From NCBI RefSeq assembly GCF_037442045.1, contig NZ_JBBIRC010000066.1, positions 1-5,083 on the forward strand: a DNA stretch of 5,083 nt, given 5' to 3'. The position numbers and the translations under genes are program-made. The stretch's first letter is position 1. Each line of letters starts with the position of its first letter. Under the pieces are notes generated by a model. It was not told the DNA's origin, searched no databases, and worked only from the letters and a program-made list of their open reading frames with translations. Of the stretch, positions 1-5,083 are shown one piece after another. The stretch is from Ferroplasma sp037442045 (GTDB lineage Archaea; Thermoplasmatota; Thermoplasmata; Thermoplasmatales; Thermoplasmataceae).

Positions 1-665
1 AAAATTATAATTTAAAATTTATCGACAATTTGCATATTTACCAGGACATGAAAAATATCAGCAATGATGCTGAAAAGGTAATTTTTTTATCAAAGCATTC
101 ATCGGTTGCCAATGTTAAATCACTTACAGTTCATCCTGTTGGAAATTTCAGAAAGGCCGAACTTGGAGGGCTTGACAATGTAATAGTTCCTTCTGACCCG
201 GAAGGCATGGGAGCGTCACTAAGGTATATCAAAAATAATTATTCCGGGAACTATTTCGAAATTACATTTGAAGCAACACATCATGGCCCCTATCTTGAAA
301 AGCCATCATATTTTATTGAGATAGGAACTACTGAGAATGAATGGAAGCAGCCAGGCATTGCTGATTTAATGGCAAGAGCTATTATTGAAGGAGAAAAAAA
401 GGATTATGAGAATTTTGTCGGTGTTGGAGGCGGCCATTATGCACCAAAAATTAGCAGTTATTTCTTTGAAAATGAGATAAATATAGGGCATATAATACCC
501 AAATATGTGCATGAAATAATTTCACAGGAAGAAATTGAAAATGCGGTAAATAAAACACCGAAATGCAAAGGTTTCCTAATGGATGCACATGGAACTAAAG
601 GCAGGGTTAAGGACATGATTAAAACTGTATCAGATAATTATAATCTTGAAATTTTAAAAATTTAA
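1..665 (+). CDS. dtdA: D-aminoacyl-tRNA deacylase, archaeal DtdA/DTD2 type (5' partial)
   Basis: This cytosolic, zinc-dependent hydrolase (family knowledge) frees D-amino acids from mischarged tRNA, a proofreading step in translation. Family signatures are visible: S-K-H-S-S at about nt 90-104, E-A-T-H-H-G-P at 270-290, the following P-S-Y-F-I-E-I-G-T-T-E-N-E-W stretch, and G-V-G-G-G-H-Y-A-P at 420-446; the His-rich motifs are the likely metal/catalytic positions. The C-terminus (G-T-K-G-R then a helix) also fits. A TTG at 30 and an ATG at 48 could be read as starts, but the frame is open to the left edge (first full codon at 3), and residues before 30 align with the middle of the family's N-terminal part. 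Relatives are about 250-270 aa, so roughly 50-70 residues lie outside the window. The 220 visible codons are intact. The stop at 663-665 lies 43 bp before the next gene, which has its own promoter. Confidence 0.93.
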   Translation, partial: NYNLKFIDNLHIYQDMKNISNDAEKVIFLSKHSSVANVKSLTVHPVGNFRKAELGGLDNVIVPSDPEGMGASLRYIKNNYSGNYFEITFEATHHGPYLEKPSYFIEIGTTENEWKQPGIADLMARAIIEGEKKDYENFVGVGGGHYAPKISSYFFENEINIGHIIPKYVHEIISQEEIENAVNKTPKCKGFLMDAHGTKGRVKDMIKTVSDNYNLEILKI

Positions 666-675
666 TATTTAAATA

Positions 676-690
676 CAAAATGTTTATATA
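676..690 (+). promoter_or_regulatory. Archaeal BRE/TATA promoter for the 709-4135 cluster
   Basis: TTTATATA at 683-690 matches the archaeal TATA consensus and is preceded by an A-rich BRE-like CAAAATG (676-682). Its centre is about 22 nt before the ATG at 709, so transcription would begin at or next to the start codon, giving a leaderless or nearly leaderless mRNA. This fits the lack of a Shine-Dalgarno sequence before 709. A second consensus-like box, TTTAAATA at 668-675, would instead give a leader of about 10 nt. The choice between them is inference. Confidence 0.6.
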
Positions 691-708
691 TTAATTAATA
701 TTAATAAG

Positions 709-1659
709 ATGTCAGTGAAAAAAATGGAGATAGAATCAGAAGACAAACCGCCAGGTAGTCCTTTAATAAGGGATTTTGACATTGGAAATTATCTGGGAAG
801 AAGCAATTTTTTTATAAAATACGAAGGCTCAAACCCTACTGGAACACAGAAAGACAGAATTTCCAAAAAGCATGTTGAGAATGCCATTGATCATGGGTAC
901 AGTGAAATATCTGTTGCAACATGCGGAAATTATGGTGCATCAATAGCATATTATGCAGGCAAATATGGCATAAAGGCTATAGTTGGAATACCGCAGGAAT
1001 ATTCAAATTCCCGGCATGCTGAAATTGCTTCATATGGTGCAGACATAATAGAAAAACCTGTAAAATACGAAGAAATGGTAGAGTATATGAGGGAAGAGTC
1101 GGAGAAGAATAACTGGTATGATGCAAGCCCCGGGTCAAAGAATAAAAGCATAGATGTTTCTGGATACAGTGAAATATCATATGAAATTTACAATCAGCTG
1201 GGCTTTGCGCCAGATTATATATCCATTCCGGTAGGGAACGGAACAACTTTCTATGGCGTTTATTATGGCTTCCTGAGATTATACAGAGACGGAAAAATAG
1301 CTAAAATCCCAAAATTTATTGCAGCCAGCACTTCTGGTGGCAACCCTGTTATATATTCGTTCCTGAATGGATTCAGGAATATTGTTGAGCTTGATCCTGA
1401 TACCATATCAGAAAGCTATACAAATGAGCCGTTAGTATCGTATATATCATATGATGGGCAAAAAGCCCTGGACGCTCTTTATAAAACACATGGAAAGGCC
1501 ATATACGTATCTGATGAGGATATGATAACATTATCAGAGGGATTTAGAAAAATAGATCATTTATCTGTTTTGCCCGCATCTGCTTCTGCAGCATTTGCTG
1601 CCCTGAAGTTTGCAGGAAACAAAAATTGTGTAATATTATTGACTGGAAGTGATAAATAA
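709..1659 (+). CDS. Threonine synthase-like PLP-dependent enzyme (fold type II), divergent
   Basis: This is a 316-residue cytosolic enzyme of the tryptophan-synthase-beta/threonine-synthase superfamily. It has the core elements in order: N-P-T-G-T-Q-K-D-R at residues 42-50, with K48 as the expected Schiff-base lysine for PLP; C-G-N-Y-G-A at 72-77, whose N74 should contact the cofactor; P-V-G-N-G-T-T at 174-180, the phosphate-binding loop; and L-T-G-S-D-K at the C-terminus, where T312 should meet the pyridine nitrogen. The nearest named family is threonine synthase (O-phosphohomoserine to threonine). However, the usual N-P-T-G-S-F-K-D-R and S-G-N-T-G are altered, the protein is shorter than the common ~350-400 aa, and no N-terminal zinc-ribbon-like part is present. 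Substrate is therefore uncertain: threonine synthase, a dehydratase, a racemase or another beta/gamma-replacement enzyme are all possible. It is the first gene of the cluster and its stop overlaps the next start, so its function is probably tied to the DUF1611 protein. Confidence 0.85.
   Translation: MSVKKMEIESEDKPPGSPLIRDFDIGNYLGRSNFFIKYEGSNPTGTQKDRISKKHVENAIDHGYSEISVATCGNYGASIAYYAGKYGIKAIVGIPQEYSNSRHAEIASYGADIIEKPVKYEEMVEYMREESEKNNWYDASPGSKNKSIDVSGYSEISYEIYNQLGFAPDYISIPVGNGTTFYGVYYGFLRLYRDGKIAKIPKFIAASTSGGNPVIYSFLNGFRNIVELDPDTISESYTNEPLVSYISYDGQKALDALYKTHGKAIYVSDEDMITLSEGFRKIDHLSVLPASASAAFAALKFAGNKNCVILLTGSDK
1645..1653 (+). promoter_or_regulatory. Strong internal Shine-Dalgarno sequence before the DUF1611 gene
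   Basis: GGAAGTGAT differs by one base from GGAGGTGAT, the complement of the archaeal 16S rRNA 3' end, and lies 5 nt before the ATG at 1659. It sits inside the last codons of the upstream gene, whose TAA shares one base with this ATG. The site supports the 1659 start and indicates coupled translation from a shared mRNA, unlike the first gene of the cluster, which has no such sequence. Confidence 0.7.
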
Positions 1660-2687
1660 TGGAGAAGGCAGCAGTACTTTCTGAGGGGTGTTTTGCAACA
1701 ACATATGGCAAAACAGCAAACGGCCTTGTCAGATACAGCAAGAAATATGAAATTGTAGCAGTTATAGATTCAAGATATTATGGCATGGATGCTGGCTATG
1801 TACTTATGGGGAGGCAGAACGGAATAAAAATAATCAACAATATTAACGAAGCAAAAGCCATGGGTGCAGAAACTCTGATAATAGGAGTTGCAACCGATGG
1901 TGGATATCTTCCAGTGGAATATAGAAAATATGTTTCTGAAGCCATTGAAAATAATATGAACATCGTAAATGGGCTTCACCAGTACATAAGCAATGATTCT
2001 GAATTCTCAAAGCTTGCAGAGGCACATCGTGTTAATATTGTGGATGTTAGAAAGATTTTCAACAATTATGAGTATTCATTTACAGGTAAGATAGAGGAAG
2101 TAAAATCCAAAAAAATAGCTGTGCTTGGAACTGACAGCGCCATAGGAAAAAGAACAACTGCCGTTTACCTCAATGATGCAATGAACCGGCAAAACAGAAA
2201 ATCGGAACTCATAGGAACAGGGCAGACATCCTGGATGCAGGGATTTCCTTATACAGTTGTTATGGATTCTATAATAAATGATTTTGTTGCAGGGTCCCTG
2301 GAATACATAACATATAAAGCATGGCAGGAAAAACATCCCGACTATATGTTTCTGGAGGGTCAGGGTTCAATTCTTCATCCAGCATACCCAGGAGGCTTTG
2401 AGATAATAGGTGCCATGCGTCCTGATGCTATAATACTTCAGCATGCACCTAAAAGGAAATTCTACGACGGTTTTCCAGAATATCCGATTGAGTCACTGGA
2501 GAAATACATAAAGGTTCTTGAACTGGTTTCAAACAAAAAGGTAATAGCAATATCATTGAACATAGAAAATATGGAAATGCGTGAAATAGAAAAGGAAAAA
2601 ACGGAGCTTGAAAGGAAATACAATATACCCGTATTTGACCCGCTTCATGAATTTGAAAATATTACCAGTGTCATATCAGATTTATAA
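1659..2687 (+). CDS. DUF1611 family P-loop protein (DgcN-like)
   Basis: This 342-residue protein has the two-domain plan of the DUF1611 family. Residues ~1-125 form a Rossmann-like N-terminal domain ending in the family pattern G-L-H-x-Y-I-S-N-D followed by V-D-V-R-K (about 105-132). Residues ~150-342 form a P-loop domain with G-T-D-S-A-I-G-K-R-T-T (157-167), the BioD-like spacing of the nucleotide-binding loop; T-G-Q-T-S (187-191); D-F-V-A-G-S-L-E (208-215); and E-G-Q-G-S-I-L-H-P-A (233-242), a hallmark of the family. Characterised relatives (bacterial DgcN) N-acetylate D-glutamate and work with a DgcA epimerase; many archaeal members are annotated only by genomic association with dipeptide epimerases. 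No such epimerase lies in this window. The stop-start overlap TAATG and the ribosome site tie it to the PLP enzyme upstream. The family assignment is firm; the acetyltransferase role is inferred and the true acyl donor and substrate are unknown. Confidence 0.88.
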   Translation: MEKAAVLSEGCFATTYGKTANGLVRYSKKYEIVAVIDSRYYGMDAGYVLMGRQNGIKIINNINEAKAMGAETLIIGVATDGGYLPVEYRKYVSEAIENNMNIVNGLHQYISNDSEFSKLAEAHRVNIVDVRKIFNNYEYSFTGKIEEVKSKKIAVLGTDSAIGKRTTAVYLNDAMNRQNRKSELIGTGQTSWMQGFPYTVVMDSIINDFVAGSLEYITYKAWQEKHPDYMFLEGQGSILHPAYPGGFEIIGAMRPDAIILQHAPKRKFYDGFPEYPIESLEKYIKVLELVSNKKVIAISLNIENMEMREIEKEKTELERKYNIPVFDPLHEFENITSVISDL

Positions 2688-2692
2688 TTATT

Positions 2693-2709
2693 TAATGCAT
2701 TATCGTACG
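2693..2709. promoter_or_regulatory. Two adjacent palindromes in the 32-bp gap before the PP-loop gene
   Basis: The short gap between the DUF1611 and PP-loop genes contains a perfect 10-bp palindrome, TAATGCATTA (2693-2702), followed one base later by CGTACG (2704-2709). A weak TATA-like TTATTTAA overlaps the first, and GGGG at 2709-2712 is the only hint of a ribosome site. The palindromes could be an operator or a transcript-processing site, but short palindromes also arise by chance in A+T-rich DNA. The small gap still favours co-transcription. Confidence 0.3.
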
Positions 2710-2719
2710 GGGCAAAAAA

Positions 2720-4135
2720 ATGTATATAGATAACATAATATCTTTCGATAATATTGAAATCAACATTGCAAGCATTGAAAAAAGGAGAATAATCGGCAAT
2801 ATTAAATTCGATGATTTTTCTTATAAATTAATTTTTACATATGGTGAAGACATAGATATAAACAGGAATATAGCAGGGCTTATACTTACAATGCCTGCAA
2901 TAAACTTTACATATTTTGCGAGAAAATTGACATTGAATTTTCCAGTATCAAAAAACGATATTGATATCATAAAGCAATTTATGGTAATCAATGCCCATGA
3001 AGTATTTATAAATAAAATAATCAATAGAAGATATGATTATATAAAGTCCGAATTTATTCCAGCAGAAAGTGATATTAACAGAGAAAATGCAGATGGGATA
3101 ACAGAACTTGTTTGCCCTGAAATATTTAACGAAGAAATGCCATGGAAAACATCAATTGATAAAGTTGCAATAATGTCATCAGGAGGAAAAGAAAGCCTTT
3201 TGGCCTTTGGCATTTTCAACGAAATTAATAAGCCAGAAAATAATTATTCTTTTTACTTTGAAGAATCAGGTTCACACTGGTTAACAGCAAAAACAGCATA
3301 TGATTATTACAAAAAGAATTTTAAAAATACTATGAAGGTCTGGTCAAACACAGACCGTTTTTATCATGAAATGTTAAAGCACATAAAAATAGTAAATCAG
3401 AATAAAATAGACATATTATCAGATGATTACCCAATACAGGTTTTTATCTTCCCTGTCTACATATTTTTATTATTGCCCATGATTAAAAAATATTCTATAG
3501 GAAATATAATTATGGGTGATGAATTTGATGATCCAAGGGAAATGAAGGATTATAAGGGTTTAAAATATTATTACGGGATTTTTGATCAGACCTACGATTT
3601 CAATAAAATGCTTTCTCTCTATTTCGAAAAAAAGGGGATAAATTCCATGGTGTATTCTATAGTGTATCCAGTCACGGGCTATCTGGAAGAAAAAATTTTG
3701 ATGAAAAGATACAGAGATTTATTTCTTCAACAGAGGTCGTGCCATTCATGCCATGAAAAAAATGGAGTTATAGAACCCTGCGGGAAATGTTCTAAATGCC
3801 TTGGCATTTTGCTTTTTATTGAAGCTGCAGGTGGAAAACCCCAGGATATATTATATTCCGACAATGATGTCCGCTTGCTTAAAAGGAGAATTAAAAATGC
3901 AAGGTTAAGACTAGATCCGGATGAAAGAATATATTCTGAATCTCTAGCAGGGTTTTACCTGGAAGCTCCAGAAAGCGTAGAACATGCAGGTGGTTTGCAT
4001 ATTATGCCATATGAAAATTCTATATTTTCTGTAATTCCTCCTAATTTCAGGGAAAATATCAAAAATATATTCCTGGAATATGGAAATGGAATTTATGATC
4101 TGGAAAACGATAATTGGAGTAAAATTCAGAAATAG
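2720..4135 (+). CDS. PP-loop ATPase with QueC-like Cys cluster; MurL-like epimerase candidate
   Basis: This is a 471-residue soluble protein. Residues ~1-110 form an N-terminal domain without a motif I can name. The PP-loop S-S-G-G-K-E-S (153-159) marks an ATP-pyrophosphatase that adenylates its substrate and releases pyrophosphate. Further on are M-G-D-E-F-D-D (265-271), a Tyr-rich stretch ending F-D-Q-T-Y-D-F (288-294), and the cysteine cluster C341-x2-C344-x9-C354-G-x-C357-x2-C360, which resembles the zinc site of QueC. About 110 residues follow. Length and motif order recall MurL, a bacterial enzyme that uses ATP (to AMP and pyrophosphate) to epimerise the terminal L-glutamate of a peptidoglycan precursor; this comparison is from memory and not tested by alignment. 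Alternatives are a QueC-like or tRNA-modifying enzyme. It begins 32 bp after the DUF1611 gene and probably shares its mRNA. Its last 10 bp overlap the convergent tsr3 gene. PP-loop assignment is firm, MurL-like role moderate to low. Confidence 0.8.
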   Translation: MYIDNIISFDNIEINIASIEKRRIIGNIKFDDFSYKLIFTYGEDIDINRNIAGLILTMPAINFTYFARKLTLNFPVSKNDIDIIKQFMVINAHEVFINKIINRRYDYIKSEFIPAESDINRENADGITELVCPEIFNEEMPWKTSIDKVAIMSSGGKESLLAFGIFNEINKPENNYSFYFEESGSHWLTAKTAYDYYKKNFKNTMKVWSNTDRFYHEMLKHIKIVNQNKIDILSDDYPIQVFIFPVYIFLLLPMIKKYSIGNIIMGDEFDDPREMKDYKGLKYYYGIFDQTYDFNKMLSLYFEKKGINSMVYSIVYPVTGYLEEKILMKRYRDLFLQQRSCHSCHEKNGVIEPCGKCSKCLGILLFIEAAGGKPQDILYSDNDVRLLKRRIKNARLRLDPDERIYSESLAGFYLEAPESVEHAGGLHIMPYENSIFSVIPPNFRENIKNIFLEYGNGIYDLENDNWSKIQK

Positions 4136-4620
4136 TTATCCTGGGCTTCTATGCAATCTTCATTGCTATTACATTTCATGTAATCGTTCAATGGCTCAAT
4201 ATTTGTATTTATAAAATTCTGTGCCCATGAATACTTTGAAATAACCTGTTCAGCAAGTTCTATATAGCCCATTATATACAATGCTGCTGCAAGAGCTTCC
4301 AACGATGATAATTTTCCTGGCTTCCCGTAATTTACAGGATTTACTGGAAGCAGAAGAGGCAATTTTTTTCCATTTTTCCCCTTAAAATTCTCTATGGTAT
4401 TGATCCGGTTCCATGAACCGTCCACCACAACAATTCCACGTTCATGGAAAAGTATTCTGCATGAATTGAGAAGAAAATTATCGGAATATGGTGTGAGATA
4501 GAGCTTATTGTATATTTTATTTACAGATATTTTAATTGCCATACCGTATCTTTCAAGTTTTTTCATTGTTGATTTTTTTGGGTCATCCTGGTTCATGTAC
4601 ACATAAAAAATTTTCTCCAT
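4126..4620 (-). CDS. tsr3: Small-subunit rRNA aminocarboxypropyltransferase Tsr3 (DUF367)
   Basis: Tsr3 transfers the 3-amino-3-carboxypropyl group of S-adenosylmethionine to a hypermodified (pseudo)uridine of small-subunit rRNA, in the helix near the P site, late in ribosome assembly (family knowledge). The 164-residue product shows the family's N-terminal Q-D-D-P-K-K-S-T (11-18) followed by K-K-L; V-V-D-G-S-W-N-R (65-72), matching the D-x-S-W-x-R signature; and the highly conserved L-P-V-N-P-V-N-Y-G-K-P-x-K-L-S (91-105) running into S-x-E-A-L-A-A-A-L-Y (106-115), then a W-A-Q-N-F near the end. Length is typical for archaeal members. The ATG at 4618-4620 is chosen because the Q-D-D-P motif follows at the usual distance and a TATA box lies about 24 nt upstream. 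There is no Shine-Dalgarno sequence, consistent with a leaderless mRNA. It is transcribed alone, tail-to-tail with the PP-loop gene, overlapping it by 10 bp. Confidence 0.93.
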   Translation of the reverse strand: MEKIFYVYMNQDDPKKSTMKKLERYGMAIKISVNKIYNKLYLTPYSDNFLLNSCRILFHERGIVVVDGSWNRINTIENFKGKNGKKLPLLLPVNPVNYGKPGKLSSLEALAAALYIMGYIELAEQVISKYSWAQNFINTNIEPLNDYMKCNSNEDCIEAQDNYF

Positions 4621-4639
4621 TTATCTTAAAAGCTATGTG

Positions 4640-4649
4640 AAAATATAAG
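4640..4649 (-). promoter_or_regulatory. TATA box for leaderless tsr3 transcript
   Basis: Read on the minus strand this is CTTATATTTT, preceded by A-rich AACAAAT that can serve as a BRE. Its centre lies about 24-25 nt before the tsr3 ATG, which places the expected transcription start at or within a base or two of the start codon. Confidence 0.6.
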
Positions 4650-4803
4650 ATTTGTTATTGCAAAATATTTTGATTCTGTATATTATGTTTGAGATTTTGA
4701 GGGCAATAATGGCACAGGCATTCACGGAACGGTACTTTTGCACTAACCAACTATTTCCAGTTAATTTTATTCCTGTACCAGAAGAGTATACTGTTACATT
4801 CAA

Positions 4804-4819
4804 ATTTGCTTGAGCAAAT
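4804..4819. repeat. 16-bp dyad (7-2-7), operator-like
   Basis: ATTTGCT-TG-AGCAAAT has two perfect 7-base arms around a 2-base centre. It contains G/C in each arm, so it is less likely to be a trivial A/T palindrome than the others nearby. It could be a regulator-binding site, but no promoter with suitable spacing is obvious beside it. Confidence 0.4.
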
Positions 4820-4923
4820 AGGGCAGGTTTTAATTATGTATATTTATTATCGCATTCTATTACATTTTCTTCTCTGCTTTTCAGCAAGGTATTGAATTAT
4901 TTGGAATGAATAAAATTAATCTG

Positions 4924-4964
4924 AATATGTATATTTGTTTTTTATAATTATTATTATACATATT
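4924..4964. repeat. 10-bp inverted repeat with 21-nt spacer
   Basis: AATATGTATA (4924-4933) is exactly complementary to TATACATATT (4955-4964). The spacer includes a run of six T. The left arm also shares TATGTATATTT (4926-4936) with an identical 11-mer at 4835-4845. The role is unknown: a regulator site, a transcript end or a remnant of a mobile element are all possible. Confidence 0.4.
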
Positions 4965-5083
4965 GTATTAAGTTTTGATAGTTAAGATTAAATATTAATT
5001 GAAGTAATTTAAGAAAATCTTATTAAGTATTAGTTACACAATAATAACATTATTATATAGAATTGTGATTTTGCTTTATGGTA

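Larger units (their letters stand above)
4621..5083. other. Gene-poor A+T-rich intergenic region
   Basis: Apart from the tsr3 promoter, I see no gene with recognisable motifs in these 463 bp. The stretch 4700-4820 is less A+T-rich than the rest and has two short open frames: 42 codons on the plus strand (ATG 4685, stop 4811-4813) and about 60 codons without a good start on the minus strand, ending at 4633. Neither resembles a family I know; a decayed gene or insertion-sequence remnant is possible. No tRNA-like cloverleaf or CRISPR-like repeat was found by eye. The remainder (4830-5083) is almost all A/T with several inverted repeats. Confidence 0.6.

Noticed and set aside
30..50. TTG at 30 or ATG at 48 as the true start of the deacylase
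   Set aside because: The frame stays open to the left edge, and the residues encoded before 30 fit the family's interior; starting here would remove a conserved N-terminal part. The gene is treated as cut by the window edge.
651..708. A/T palindromic stretch after the deacylase gene as a terminator hairpin
   Set aside because: The complementarity is A/T only, archaeal termination does not depend on such hairpins, and the stretch overlaps the likely promoter of the next gene.
951..1246. Minus-strand open frames inside the threonine-synthase-like gene
   Set aside because: They lie opposite a gene with clear family motifs and show no motifs or start signals of their own; the same applies to frames opposite the DUF1611 and PP-loop genes.
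709..1659. Naming the PLP enzyme thrC outright
   Set aside because: Key loops differ from canonical threonine synthase and the neighbours are not threonine-pathway genes, so only family-level assignment is justified.
2720..4135. Naming the PP-loop protein queC because of the Cys cluster
   Set aside because: QueC is about half this length and lacks the ~150-residue N-terminal part and the C-terminal extension. The similarity is limited to the PP-loop and the cysteine pattern.
4685..4813. 42-codon plus-strand frame as a real small gene
   Set aside because: There is no ribosome site, no well-spaced TATA box and no recognisable motif. Its codons (for example CGG, CTA) differ from those favoured by the neighbouring genes. 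It is kept only as part of a possible decayed patch.
4633..4833. Minus-strand frame resembling a transposase piece (a G-T-G-I-K-L-T-G segment)
   Set aside because: The similarity is vague, there is no credible start codon and no flanking insertion-sequence ends or target duplication were found.

Overview
The window looks like chromosomal DNA from an archaeon, most probably a member of the Thermoplasmatales (Ferroplasma/Picrophilus/Thermoplasma-like). The reasons are strong A+T richness, heavy use of ATA (Ile) and AGA/AGG (Arg) codons, TATA-box promoters placed so close to start codons that transcripts would be leaderless or nearly so, and two archaeal/eukaryal-type genes (the archaeal D-aminoacyl-tRNA deacylase DtdA and the rRNA aminocarboxypropyltransferase Tsr3). 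The lineage is an inference; no rRNA or other marker gene is present.

Layout, left to right. (1) The left edge cuts into dtdA, a translation-quality-control enzyme that removes D-amino acids from tRNA; its first ~70 residues are missing. (2) A promoter at ~676-690 starts a three-gene rightward cluster: a divergent threonine-synthase-like PLP enzyme (709-1659); a DUF1611/DgcN-family P-loop protein (1659-2687) whose start codon overlaps the previous stop as TAATG and is preceded by a near-perfect Shine-Dalgarno sequence; and, after a 32-bp gap with two small palindromes, a 471-residue PP-loop ATPase with a QueC-like cysteine cluster (2720-4135), which recalls the ATP-dependent glutamyl epimerase MurL. 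(3) A leftward tsr3 gene (4126-4620) converges on the cluster and overlaps its last gene by 10 bp. (4) The final 463 bp (4621-5083) hold no convincing gene, only A+T-rich DNA with several inverted repeats and one possible decayed coding patch.

The most interesting part is the three-gene cluster. Each protein belongs to a recognisable superfamily, but the combination does not match a pathway I know. DUF1611 proteins are often paired with an enolase-superfamily epimerase (DgcA-type) that handles acylated or peptide-linked glutamate; here no such epimerase is seen and the partner is instead the MurL-like ATP-using protein. If that resemblance holds, the cluster may carry out amino-acid (perhaps glutamate) activation or stereochemical inversion in an organism expected to lack peptidoglycan, next to an enzyme that protects translation from D-amino acids. 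That linking model is an inference.
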